Positions 15,711 to 23,484 are shown, counted from the first letter of the stretch. The stretch is 64,000 bases of DNA from Geodermatophilaceae bacterium URHA0031 (GCA_000620205.1 JHVP01000007.1:124001-188000); one strand, 5' to 3'. Notes: generated from the sequence alone by a model not told the origin. Program-made: numbers and translations.

Positions 15711-15889
15711 CCGTTTCGATGCCGTCCAGCACCGGCATCCGCAGGTCCATCAGCACGACGTCGACGTCCCGCACCACCCGCAACCGGTCCAGCGCGGCCC
15801 GCCCCTCGCCCGCTTCGCCGACCACCTCGACGTCCTGGGCCCGGTCGAGCACCGCCCGGATGCCGGCCCGCATCAGCGGGTGGTCGTCG
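15711..15889 (-). pseudogene. Fragment of a NarL-type response regulator (N-terminal half)
   Basis: About 180 bases align without large gaps to the intact response regulator at about 5.37-5.55 kb on the same strand, at roughly 90 % identity by eye. The translation keeps D-D-H-P-L-M-R-A-G-I-R-A-V-L-D-R and V-V-L-M-D-L-R-M-P-V-L-D-G-I-E, then stops resembling a receiver. The start codon, the C-terminal half and the HTH are missing. It joins at about 15889 directly to a piece of an MMPL gene on the other strand. Confidence 0.8.
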
Positions 15890-16152
15890 CTCGGGCTGTC
15901 GTTCCTGCTGCTCGTGCTGGTCTTCTGCGGGCTGCTGGTCGCGCTCGAGGCGGTGGTGGTGAACCTGCTGTCGCTGCCCGCGGCCTTCGGCACGGTGGTC
16001 GCCGTCTTCCAGTGGGGAATTGTGGCCCTGCTCGGCCTGGTGCTGATGCCGGCGACCATGGAGTTGCTCGGGAAGACCAACTGGTGGCTACCGCGCCGGC
16101 TGGACCGCACCCTGCCGCACCTGGCGGTGGAGACGCTGGTCGAGGACCGCGC
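15890..16152 (+). pseudogene. Two joined fragments of an MMPL transporter gene
   Basis: Bases 15890-16015 match the intact MMPL gene at about 8448-8575 (L-G-L-S-F-L-L-L-V-L-V-F ... V-V-A-V-F-Q-W-G). After an internal deletion, 16030-16152 matches about 8892-9016 (A-T-M-E-L-L-G-K-T-N-W-W-L-P-R-R-L-D-R). The pieces remain in one frame but lack the start, most helices and the stop. The relic abuts the stop codon of the following SDR gene. Confidence 0.8.
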
Positions 16153-16153
16153 C

Positions 16154-16939
16154 TCAGAGGGTCTTGACGAGTCCTCCGTCGATGCGGACGTCGCTGCCGG
16201 TGATGTTGCCGGCCCGGTCACTGGCGAGCAGGAGCACGAGGTCGGCGATCTCGTGCGGGGAGGTGAACCGGCCGGTCGATGCCTGGGCCGCCTGCTGGCG
16301 GACCACCTCGTCGGGCTCGAGGCCGTTCGCCGGACCCACCGTGGCCGCGACCCCGCTGCCGCCGAGCCACAGGTCCGTCTGTACGGGGCCGGGGCTGATG
16401 GTGTTCACCCGCAGCCGCGGGCCGAACTCCTGGGACAGCGACTTGCACACGTTGGTCAACGCGCCCTTGGCCGCGCTGTAGTCGATGACCCCGGGGTCGG
16501 GCAGGAAGGCGTTGACCGAGCTGATCGTGACGATGGTGGCGCCCGGCCGGTCGAGCATGGCGGGAATGGCGGCGCGCATCGTGCGCACGGCCGCCAGGAA
16601 GTTGATGGTGAGCCCCCAGCTCCAGTCATCGTCGGTGAGGGCCAGGAAGCCGTCCAGTCGTGGCTTCACGGCGCCGACGTTGTTGACCAGCACGTCGATC
16701 CCGCCGTGCAGGTCCACGGCCTGCTCGACCAGGCTGTTCGGTCCCTCCGGGTCCATGAGGTCGACCAGCACCGGTCGGACCGCGCCCGTCGTGGCGAGCT
16801 CGTCGAGCTCCGCGCTGCCCTTGAGCGCACCTGCCACGACGCGCACGCCCTCGTCGACCAGTCCACGGGTGATGGCCAGGCCGATGCCCCTGCTGGCCCC
16901 GGTCACCACGGCGACCTTCCCGGCCAGGCCCAGGTCCAC
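16154..16939 (-). CDS. Short-chain dehydrogenase/reductase (SDR)
   Basis: A 261-residue classical SDR. The cofactor motif T-G-A-S-R-G-I-G lies at about residues 13-20. N-N-V-G follows at about 88-91, catalytic Ser in I-S-S-V-N and Y-S-A-A-K as the Tyr/Lys pair near 153-157. The C-terminal I-T-G-S-D-V-R-I-D-G-G is canonical. The substrate is not predictable. GTG 16939 lies two bases after the stop of the upstream hydrolase, so the two form an operon. It is divergent from a TetR regulator whose predicted operator lies in front of the operon. Confidence 0.88.
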   Translation of the reverse strand: MDLGLAGKVAVVTGASRGIGLAITRGLVDEGVRVVAGALKGSAELDELATTGAVRPVLVDLMDPEGPNSLVEQAVDLHGGIDVLVNNVGAVKPRLDGFLALTDDDWSWGLTINFLAAVRTMRAAIPAMLDRPGATIVTISSVNAFLPDPGVIDYSAAKGALTNVCKSLSQEFGPRLRVNTISPGPVQTDLWLGGSGVAATVGPANGLEPDEVVRQQAAQASTGRFTSPHEIADLVLLLASDRAGNITGSDVRIDGGLVKTL

Positions 16940-16941
16940 GG

Positions 16942-17736
16942 TCAGAACCCCCGGGTCCGAAGCCAGGACAGGGACGCGTCGGCGACGTCACGCCAGCCGT
17001 GGTCGATCGTCAGCGAGTGCGCGCGGTCCTCGAACTCGAGGATGTCGGTGGTCGCCTCGCTGTGCCGGTACTGCTTCAGCGTCGCGCGGGTCACCGCCTC
17101 GGGCACGGTGTGGTCCCGGCCGCCCATGACCAGCAGCAGCGGACCCCGGCCGGAGTTCCTGGTGTCCACCTCGGCGGAGGAGTGCGGATTGAAGTTCGCT
17201 GCGGCGGCCTCGAAGAGCGGCTTGCCCGGCGCCGGGATCGCCCAGCGCTTGAAGAGGGCGTCGGACTCCTCAGCGGGGATGGCGTTGCCGAAGGCGAAGC
17301 GGAACTGCTCGGCGGTGAGAGAGACCGCGCGGTGCCTGTTCGCGGGGTTCCTGAACACCGGGAGCGTGGCCCGCAGCGCCGACAGCGGCAGCGGGAGCAC
17401 CCCCTTGATCTGCGCGGCGTCGATGGCCACCGCAGCTGCGGCCAGGTCCTCGCCGAGCAGCCGCTGGGCGATCATCCCGCCGAAGGAGTGACCGATCAGG
17501 ATCGGCTTGGTCGGGAGCGCGTGGATGATCTCGGCGTAGTGCTGCACGACGTCGTCGATCCCGTGGTCGGCGATCGCCTCGGGCAGCTCTCGGGCCTTCT
17601 CCACCGTGTCCGGGTCGCCGGGCCAGCCCGGCGCCGCCGCGTCGTACCCGGCGGCGTCGAAGAGATCGATCCAGGCGTCCCACGACCGTGCGTGCAGCCA
17701 CAGCCCGTGGATGAACAGGACGGGGTTGGCGCTCAT
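16942..17736 (-). CDS. Alpha/beta hydrolase
   Basis: A 264-residue alpha/beta-hydrolase-fold protein. The oxyanion-region motif is H-G-L-W-L-H near residue 10, the nucleophile elbow is G-H-S-F-G-G at about 83-88, the acid lies in the M-G-G-R-D-H region and the catalytic His in R-A-H-S-L-T near 242. Proteins of this type include esterases and lactonases that often accompany SDRs in degradative operons. ATG 17736 is preceded by GGAGGAGCC. With the downstream SDR it probably forms a TetR-controlled detoxification or catabolic pair. Confidence 0.85.
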   Translation of the reverse strand: MSANPVLFIHGLWLHARSWDAWIDLFDAAGYDAAAPGWPGDPDTVEKARELPEAIADHGIDDVVQHYAEIIHALPTKPILIGHSFGGMIAQRLLGEDLAAAAVAIDAAQIKGVLPLPLSALRATLPVFRNPANRHRAVSLTAEQFRFAFGNAIPAEESDALFKRWAIPAPGKPLFEAAAANFNPHSSAEVDTRNSGRGPLLLVMGGRDHTVPEAVTRATLKQYRHSEATTDILEFEDRAHSLTIDHGWRDVADASLSWLRTRGF

Positions 17737-17785
17737 GAGCGGCTCCTCCGGGAGTGGATGACGGGGCTGGCCTGGTCATCACCGT

Positions 17786-17813
17786 GGTAGGTGTACCGAT
17801 CGATCTACCTACC
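17786..17813. promoter_or_regulatory. TetR-type operator between divergent genes
   Basis: A 28-bp palindrome with perfect 7-bp outer arms GGTAGGT/ACCTACC and a perfect CGATCG centre; 11 of 14 positions pair overall. It lies between the hydrolase-SDR operon and the TetR gene. Confidence 0.65.
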
Positions 17814-17888
17814 TGGCGGTACCGTAGGGGGACCGCGGCAGCCCGGACAAGAGGTGCGGCCACCGATCGCGAGGGATCCGCAGAACGC

Positions 17889-18497
17889 ATGACCGACCGG
17901 GACACGAGTGCGCCTCCGCGGCCACAGCGGCCGTCGCCGGCGAGGGAGCGCATCCTCAGCACCGCGGACAGGCTCTTCTACAACGAGGGGATCCACGCCG
18001 TCGGTATCAACCGGGTGGTGGAGGAGGCGGCGGTCACCCGGGTGACCCTCTACCGGCACTTCCCGTCCAAGGACGACCTGATCGCGGCCTACCTGCAACG
18101 CCGCGCCCAGTACGACCGCGACCAGGTCGGGGGGCTGATCGCGCGGTACCCCGACGACCCGCGCCGGGTGCTGACCGAACTGGCCACCGTGCTCACGGCC
18201 GACGACTTCGCGGCGGTGAGCCGCGGGTGTCCGTTCATCAACGCCTCGGCCGAGTTCACCGGTGGCCACACCGCCCGGTGGCACGCTCGCGAGATCCGTC
18301 GCTGGATCACCGGCGAGCTGGAAGCGCTGCTGCGCCGGGTGGATCACCGGAGCCCGGCGGCCACTGCGGACCAGCTGATGATGATCAGGACCGGGGCCGT
18401 CGTCTCCGGCGCGCTGGACGGCAACGAGAGGCTCGCCGAGGACTTCCTCGCCGGATGGGACAAGCTCATCGACGACGGGCTGCCGTCGGGGACCTGA
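17889..18497 (+). CDS. TetR-family transcriptional regulator
   Basis: A 202-residue regulator. The HTH (about residues 20-66) has R-E-R-I-L-S-T-A-D-R-L-F-Y and V-T-R-V-T-L-Y-R-H-F-P-S-K-D-D-L-I. The ligand-binding domain includes R-G-C-P-F-I-N-A-S-A-E-F, a signature of a TetR_C group (LmrA/YxaF-like or C33) found next to oxidoreductases. ATG 17889 is chosen because the preceding in-frame part covers the operator region. It most likely represses the divergent hydrolase-SDR operon and itself. Confidence 0.87.
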   Translation: MTDRDTSAPPRPQRPSPARERILSTADRLFYNEGIHAVGINRVVEEAAVTRVTLYRHFPSKDDLIAAYLQRRAQYDRDQVGGLIARYPDDPRRVLTELATVLTADDFAAVSRGCPFINASAEFTGGHTARWHAREIRRWITGELEALLRRVDHRSPAATADQLMMIRTGAVVSGALDGNERLAEDFLAGWDKLIDDGLPSGT

Positions 18498-18632
18498 CCG
18501 ACGACGGGGCAGCGCGCACCGCCCGTGCTCGCCGGTGCGGGCGCTGCGGGATCGGTACCCGGTGGCCGAGCTGATCGCGTCGCTCCAGGTCGGCGACGCG
18601 GCCACGCATCTGGACCGCCGAGGCGAGGTCTA

Positions 18633-18734
18633 CGGCGTGGCCCGAGACGTGCTGGACCGGGTCGCCGCCTACGGACCGATGCAGCGCTGGCTGGACGACC
18701 CTGGAGGTCGAGGAGATCAGGGTCAACGAGCCGT
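18633..18734 (+). pseudogene. Fragment of a tadA gene (N-terminal domain part)
   Basis: About 100 bases match the intact tadA at about 10577-10676, including the part coding D-V-L-D-R-V-A-x-Y-G-P-x-Q-R-W-L-D-D-P. An extra T after the GACGACCC of the copy shifts the frame, so E-V-E-E-I-x-V-N is read in a different frame. No ATPase core follows. The 130 bases before it are not clearly alignable. Confidence 0.75.
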
Positions 18735-18858
18735 CGCCAGGCTGGATGGGTCGGCGCGCGGCGGCTACTCATTGATGCAGCCGTGTGGCCATGGGCTTAT
18801 TGACGCGCCAATCGGCGACCAGTGCACTGGTGTCCCGACTCCCCAGAGAGAAGTCCAC

Positions 18859-19089
18859 ATGAAGCGTGTGATTGCCATCCTCATGTCAATGGGCGCCACG
18901 GCCGCCCTAGGGCTCGCTCTCGCTCCCGCCGCGTCAGCGGCAGCGGGCCCCGGCGGGCCGGCGAACTGCACTGGCTACTCGGCGAGCAACTTCCCCGGAT
19001 CCATCGCTGAGTTCGCGACGGCGCCGCATCCCGGTGGACCCAGCGACGTCGCTGTCCACGCACGACCGGGCGGCTGTTCCACACCGTAA
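18859..19089 (+). CDS. Small secreted protein, unknown function
   Basis: A 76-residue protein. A good signal peptide (M-K-R-V-I-A-I-L-M-S-M-G, an A/L-rich core, A-A-S-A-A-A cleavage region near residue 27) leaves a mature peptide of about 48 residues with two cysteines, at G-P-A-N-C and G-G-C near the end. ATG 18859 follows AGAGAGAA. The gene lies between two tadA fragments and is closed by a strong terminator, so it appears inserted into a decaying copy. The function is unknown; a disulfide-closed secreted peptide is possible. Confidence 0.55.
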   Translation: MKRVIAILMSMGATAALGLALAPAASAAAGPGGPANCTGYSASNFPGSIAEFATAPHPGGPSDVAVHARPGGCSTP

Positions 19090-19150
19090 GGCGGAACCTT
19101 CCGAACCCAGCAGTCGGCGGCGCTGTGAACGCGACGGACGCTGAACAGCG

Positions 19151-19185
19151 CTGAGCCCCGCCGTCCTTGAGACGGCGGGGCTCAG
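19151..19185 (+). terminator. Strong hairpin terminator
   Basis: A perfect 15-bp stem (CTGAGCCCCGCCGTC and its complement) with a CTTGA loop, 62 bases after the small secreted-protein gene. It is the clearest terminator of this zone. Confidence 0.75.
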
Positions 19186-19412
19186 TGCTGGTCGGCTGGT
19201 CCTTCAGAGGTGCCGAATTGGGGTGGCACCCACCGGAAGATCTGCGGCGGACGTCGGACTGATCAACCGACTCAAACTTGCCGTCAGCACGCATGGCGGG
19301 GCTACTGGCAGGCGCCGACCTGTTCGGGATGCGCGACGAGGCTCGGGAAAGCGGCTGGCCCAAACGTCGCGAACCGTGGAGACGTTCTTCCTGAACTGCC
19401 CATGAAGGTCGC

Positions 19413-19540
19413 TCGGTGCAGGGCAGCGGCCGACCTGGTCGAGTGGATGCTGCGCACGTCGGGCCGCAGGACCGACATGGGCACGCCGTTCGCCGACGCC
19501 CTGCTGCCCGACCGGTCCCGGCTGCACGTGGTCATCGCCG
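19413..19540 (+). pseudogene. Second fragment of a tadA gene
   Basis: About 125 bases match the intact tadA at about 10733-10855. They encode A-D-L-V-E-x-M-L-R-T-S-G-R-R and M-x-T-P-F-x-D-A-L-L-P-D-x-S-R-L-H-V-V-I. In the intact gene this part lies only about 55 bases after the part matched by the 18.6-kb fragment. Here about 680 bases separate them. Walker A and everything downstream are missing. The rest of 19186-19412 holds no supported gene. Confidence 0.75.
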
Positions 19541-19568
19541 TGTCTGATCGACGACCCGGACGGCGCGG

Positions 19569-20048
19569 TCATTGGCCGGGCTCCTGTGGGATGCGGAGGA
19601 CTTGCCCCACCAGGATCACGTTCGGATCGCGGAGTTCGTTCGCAACGGTCAGGCGTCGCACGTCGGAGCCGTAGTGCTGGGCGATCGCGTGCAACGTGTC
19701 TCCCCGGACGACCTGGTGGAGCAGGTAGCCCTGCATGCCGGCGATGACGATGACCGGCACCGACTGGGTGTCCAGGCCGGGCGGCCGCTGTCCCGACGGG
19801 TCGTCGCCGAACAGTTGGAACACTGCCGGTCCGATGTAGTCGGTGTGCACGTCGCTCTCGTAGACGAAGGACTCCAGCAGACCCATGGAGCCAGCCTGGA
19901 AGAAGCCTCCGTCGAGCTCGTTGTCGCCCTGCATCAGACGCCAACCATAGGAAGCCTCGAACGCGGTCCCCACTGCGGCCACGGTCACCTTGAGGCCGAT
20001 GAGGTCCTTCGGCAGAGGCTGACGAAGCTGAATACCGAACGCAGTCAT
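19569..20048 (-). CDS. LysM-domain protein with an N-terminal Gmad2-like domain
   Basis: A 159-residue protein without a clear signal peptide. Residues about 5-105 look like the Gmad2 (spore-germination immunoglobulin-like) fold: I-x-L-R-Q-P-L-P ... V-G-T-A-F-E-A-S-Y-G-W-R-L ... D-G-G-F-F-Q-A-G. Residues about 110-156 are a LysM module (H-Q-V-V-R-G-D-T-L-H-A-I-A-Q-H-Y-G ... L-V-G-Q-V-L-R-I-P) that would bind peptidoglycan. The combination suggests a cell-envelope role. ATG 20048 is the only plausible start; upstream is low in coding character. Lower GC than the backbone. Confidence 0.7.
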   Translation of the reverse strand: MTAFGIQLRQPLPKDLIGLKVTVAAVGTAFEASYGWRLMQGDNELDGGFFQAGSMGLLESFVYESDVHTDYIGPAVFQLFGDDPSGQRPPGLDTQSVPVIVIAGMQGYLLHQVVRGDTLHAIAQHYGSDVRRLTVANELRDPNVILVGQVLRIPQEPGQ

Positions 20049-20243
20049 GACTGCCTCCCACGCTCACATCGACCAGGTACTCGTCGGCCGTGCCCTGCTG
20101 GCCCAGGCGACCCGTGTCCTGTGATGGCCCGTGTCGCCCTGGGGAGATCAGGGTGACGGTCCCGCGTCACCGGATCGTCACCCCGAAGACCGTCGCTGGC
20201 CGTCCAGAGGCTGCGTGGCGATGAGGCCCGCGGACGCACTCGC

Positions 20244-21230
20244 TCAGCAGCCGGGCACCTTCTCGGTCTCGGTGATCGCGAACGAGTCGTCCAGGTGCAC
20301 GACGACCCCGTCGCCCTCGGCGGTCAGCACGAGCGCGTGGTAGCCGCCGTCATCGGTGTCGGCCCAGATCCACGGGACCGTGGCACCCGGGTACTGGGCC
20401 AGGACCGCGTCCTTCACCTGCCCCGCCGTCTCATCGGAGACGGCGTTCCCACCGTGACCGTGACCGTGGCCGTCGGCGTCGGGGAGGTCATCGGTGCCGG
20501 TGATGGCGAAGGCGTCGTCGAGGTGGACGGCGAGGTCCTTGCCGTCGGCGGTGTCGATGTAGGCGTCGTAGCCGCCGTCGTCATCCGACCTGACCCACCA
20601 GATGCTGGCACCGGGGTACTGGGCCAGCACCGCGTCCTTGACCTTGGCTGCGGCGTCGTCGGGGACCGACGACCCGGAGTCGCCCCCCCACGTGCCGTCC
20701 CAGCCGTGACCGATCCAGTCGTGACCCGCCCAGCCGTGACCGTCCCCGTCATGTCCCTCGGCGTCGGGGAGGTCGTCGGTGCCGGTGATGGCGAAGGCGT
20801 CGTCGAGGTGGACGGCGAGGTCCTTGCCGTCGGCGGTGTCGATGTAGGCGTCGTAGCCGCCGTCGTCATCCGACCTGACCCACCAGATGCTGGCACCGGG
20901 GTACTGGGCCAGCACCGCGTCCTTGACCTTGGTGGCGGTGTCGTCGGAGACCTGGGCCTCGTCGTAGCCGTGCCGCCAGCCCCCCCAGTCGAATCCCGGA
21001 CCGTCGGAGTCGGGATCGTCCGGCGCGGTCTCCGTGGACGTCGCCGCGGCCGGCACAGCCAGCACCGATGACCCGCCGCCTCCTCCGGCCGCGTTGGCGC
21101 TCAACGTGCCGGCCAGGATCGCCCCGGCCAGGAGCCCGGTACCGACGAGTGCGCCGGAGGTGATCCACCCCCGGCGCCGGTAGATCGGCGGCTCGTCCTG
21201 CGGTCCTGTGTGCTGCCCGGACTGGTCCAT
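20244..21230 (-). CDS. Membrane-anchored protein with three PepSY-like repeats
   Basis: A 328-residue protein. A short cytoplasmic tail (Y-R-R-R-G) precedes one membrane helix at about residues 24-48, then a Gly/Thr/Asp-rich extracytoplasmic part. Three similar units of about 55 residues follow (about 93-150, 188-245 and 262-325), each K/Q-V-K-D-A-V-L-A-Q-Y-P-G-A ... D-D-G-G-Y ... V-H-L-D-D-x-F-A-I-T. They resemble PepSY-type beta-alpha modules, which often inhibit proteases or bind peptides; that is an inference. Linkers are Gly/His/Asp-rich and could bind metal. Units one and two are nearly identical at the DNA level. ATG 21230 is chosen over GTG 21233 by the GGGAGG spacing. Confidence 0.7.
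   Translation of the reverse strand: MDQSGQHTGPQDEPPIYRRRGWITSGALVGTGLLAGAILAGTLSANAAGGGGGSSVLAVPAAATSTETAPDDPDSDGPGFDWGGWRHGYDEAQVSDDTATKVKDAVLAQYPGASIWWVRSDDDGGYDAYIDTADGKDLAVHLDDAFAITGTDDLPDAEGHDGDGHGWAGHDWIGHGWDGTWGGDSGSSVPDDAAAKVKDAVLAQYPGASIWWVRSDDDGGYDAYIDTADGKDLAVHLDDAFAITGTDDLPDADGHGHGHGGNAVSDETAGQVKDAVLAQYPGATVPWIWADTDDGGYHALVLTAEGDGVVVHLDDSFAITETEKVPGC
20475..20647. repeat. 173-bp direct repeat, copy 1
   Basis: By eye it differs from the copy at 20760-20932 at one position only. It encodes one PepSY-like unit inside the membrane-anchored gene; the repeat period is 285 bp. Confidence 0.8.
20760..20932. repeat. 173-bp direct repeat, copy 2
   Basis: Copy of 20475-20647 in the same orientation. 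The third unit of the protein, encoded nearer the stop, is related but clearly diverged, so the first pair is a recent duplication or is kept alike by gene conversion. Confidence 0.8.
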
Positions 21231-21705
21231 CACTGGCCTCCCCGACGTCGCCTCGTCGGCGAGAATGGCCTGTGAGTCAGGTCACCCACCAGTCGGGATG
21301 GCGTGTCGTTACGTCTTTCACAGCCAACTGCCAGGAGCCGAGGGTGGCCATCCGGCTCACGGCTGCGGGGCACCTGGCCACCGCCGGTCGGACGCGCACC
21401 CCGGCAACTCGGCGCCCGAGCGCACTGGTGCCTGGTCGCGGTTGATCAACGACGGACCGGTTCTCCGGGAGTTCCAGAGGCGGGGAGGGGATGGACTGGA
21501 GCTGCTCTGAAGGATGGATTGCGACGGGGCAGACCCGGCGTGCTCGGTATCTGCAGATGGTCGTCGAGTGCCGCGGCGGTGTGGGTGCCATTGACTGACC
21601 CTTGCGTCGACCGGAACGCAGTATCAGCATCGTGACGAGCGCGCCGCGTGGAGAGCCGCTGGGGACTCAACGTCGCGATTCCGACCTCCTGGGTGCTGCG
21701 GGGAA
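21231..21705. other. Stretch without a supported gene
   Basis: About 475 bases of lower GC with several short open frames on both strands, none with a ribosome-binding site, codon bias or recognisable motif. It precedes an atypical gene and may be part of the same acquired segment. Confidence 0.4.
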
Positions 21706-22422
21706 ATGCGAGGGGAGGGCTTCGCTCGCGTGGTCCACGACGGGCAGGAGAAGGCGACCGGACCTGGGCACACGTCTGTGTCCTGGATTCTGGAGCACGT
21801 GCTGATGCCCTTGGTTGTGACAGTCGTCGGGGTCTTCCTCGGGCTCTTCGTGACCATCAAGGTCACCCCCGAGTGGACGAGTTGGCTGCAGTCGCCGAGT
21901 TGTGCCGACCCCAAAGACCTGGTGCCTGTGGCGCCAGCTGACCTCGAGGTGGCTTCCTCTCCGACGAAGACCCCTCCGGGCGGGACCGAGGTGAACACTG
22001 ACTGGTCCAAGGACAGTTTGACGGATCGGAACACAGCAACAGCCTGGGTTCCAGAGCAGAACGAGGGATCGACGCTCGACTTCACCTTCACAGAGGGATC
22101 GGTCGATCTGGCTCTCCTGTGCGTGGTGAACGGCAAACCCTCGGATGAGGCCGGTTACCAGAACGCCGGCAAGGTGCGGTCCCTCAGAATCGAGACCGAT
22201 CACGGGGGCCGGGCGCGGATATCGCCCCTTCGCATACAGGCCGTGGACGTCATGCAACAGCGACAAGAAGTGAACTTCAACGAGGGCATGACCACGCATG
22301 TGCACATGGAGGTGGTTGATTGGTATCCCGGTATCGATGTCGTCGACCCCGAGATCCAACGATGGTCCGAGGCGACGGACAACATCGCGCTGGCGGAGAT
22401 CGAGTTCTACCGGAAGCCGTGA
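21706..22422 (+). CDS. Membrane-anchored discoidin-like (NADase-type glycan-binding) protein
   Basis: A 238-residue protein. One transmembrane helix lies at about residues 28-52, then a short linker and an extracytoplasmic beta-sandwich domain. The motif A-D-L-E-V-A-S-S-P ... W-S-K-D-S-L-T-D-R-N-T-A-T-A-W-V ... V-V-N-G ... N-A-G-K-V-R-S-L-R-I is that of F5/8-type-C-like modules called NADase-type glycan-binding domains. Such modules often accompany toxins, but no enzymatic domain is present here. GC is near 60 %, far below the window average, which suggests transfer. ATG 21706 has a weak ribosome-binding site; GTG at 21730 after GAGGGGAGG is an alternative start. Confidence 0.6.
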   Translation: MRGEGFARVVHDGQEKATGPGHTSVSWILEHVLMPLVVTVVGVFLGLFVTIKVTPEWTSWLQSPSCADPKDLVPVAPADLEVASSPTKTPPGGTEVNTDWSKDSLTDRNTATAWVPEQNEGSTLDFTFTEGSVDLALLCVVNGKPSDEAGYQNAGKVRSLRIETDHGGRARISPLRIQAVDVMQQRQEVNFNEGMTTHVHMEVVDWYPGIDVVDPEIQRWSEATDNIALAEIEFYRKP

Positions 22423-22498
22423 CGAAGGCGATCGTCGGTCCGAGCGGTACGAGAGCCCACTCCGCGGCAGTCATGGAGCGCCCGTCGCGACCCACGTA

Positions 22499-23275
22499 TC
22501 AGCTCGACCGGTCGACGCGCGTGAGCCACTCGGCGAGCAGGGCGCGCAGCAGGTCCGGCTGTTCGTGGGGCAGGGCGTGCCCCGCGTCGTCGAGCACCGC
22601 CACCGAGGCGTGCGGGTGGGAGTCGAGGAGGTCGACCGCGGCCGCGTACCCGACCGTGGCGTCCAGCCGGCCCGCCACGACCAGCGTCGGCCCAGCGTAG
22701 GGCGCGCCGTCGGCGGTGAGCTCCCACCGCGCACCGATCCGCTCGAGCGCCGCCCAGTCGACCAGCGCGGCCGCGGGAGCCACGTACCGGTCGTACCGCT
22801 CCAGCATCGCCGGGATCTGGACCACGAAGTAGCTGCGGAACTCGTCGTCCCCGAGGTCGCCCGGTCCGGCGACGACGCGGTGCGCCGGGACGTCGCGCGC
22901 GCCCGGGAGCAACGGGCAGACCAGCGCCAGCCCGGCGACCTGGTCCGGGTGCCGCGCGGCCATCGCCTGCGCGTAGTAGGCGCCCGCCGAGTGCCCGATG
23001 AGCAGGTACGCCGCCCCGCCGGTGACCTGGTCGGCGACGTCGAGCAGCACATCGAGGACGTCGTCGGCGCTGCGCAGCGTCTCCGGGGCGACCGTCGCGC
23101 CCATGCCGGGCAGGTCGGGGTAGACCCGCCGCAACCCGGCGACGCCGGACAGAGCAGGCTCGAAGCAGGCCTCGGTCTCCCGGTGGTCGACCCCGGCACC
23201 GTGCAGCACTAGCACGGGGCGCCCGGACCCGTGCTCCGTGCAGTGGACAGTCACCTGGCCCGCTCGGACCTGCAT
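22499..23275 (-). CDS. Alpha/beta hydrolase
   Basis: A 258-residue alpha/beta-hydrolase-fold protein. It has L-V-L-H-G-A-G near residue 23, the nucleophile elbow G-H-S-A-G-A at about 94-99, the acid region in V-V-A-G-R-L-D-A-T-V and catalytic His in D-D-A-G-H-A-L-P-H-E. No close relation to the hydrolase at 17 kb beyond the fold. It appears monocistronic. Substrate unknown. Confidence 0.85.
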   Translation of the reverse strand: MQVRAGQVTVHCTEHGSGRPVLVLHGAGVDHRETEACFEPALSGVAGLRRVYPDLPGMGATVAPETLRSADDVLDVLLDVADQVTGGAAYLLIGHSAGAYYAQAMAARHPDQVAGLALVCPLLPGARDVPAHRVVAGPGDLGDDEFRSYFVVQIPAMLERYDRYVAPAAALVDWAALERIGARWELTADGAPYAGPTLVVAGRLDATVGYAAAVDLLDSHPHASVAVLDDAGHALPHEQPDLLRALLAEWLTRVDRSS

Positions 23276-23484
23276 GTCCGCAAGCCAACCGCGCCAGGCA
23301 CCCCGGTGACAATGCGCCCGCGGCCCGCGGCCGGCGGCTGTCTCCCCGCCGTGACGGCAAGGTGATGCGGTGGTGACGGTCGCTGGGCACCCTCCAGGTG
23401 AGGGGACACCGGCGCGGCCGGGTTGGGTCAGCGACTCGAGCGGCGTCGCCGAGAGCGCGCGACGGATGGACGAGAGCTGCTGTC

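Noticed and set aside
15682..16221. A 179-residue open frame on the minus strand across the relic
   Set aside because: It joins antisense MMPL sequence to the response-regulator fragment. It is an accidental fusion frame over a pseudogene rather than a chimeric gene.
21277..21635. Short open frames on both strands in the low-GC gap
   Set aside because: No ribosome-binding site, codon bias or recognisable motif supports any of them.
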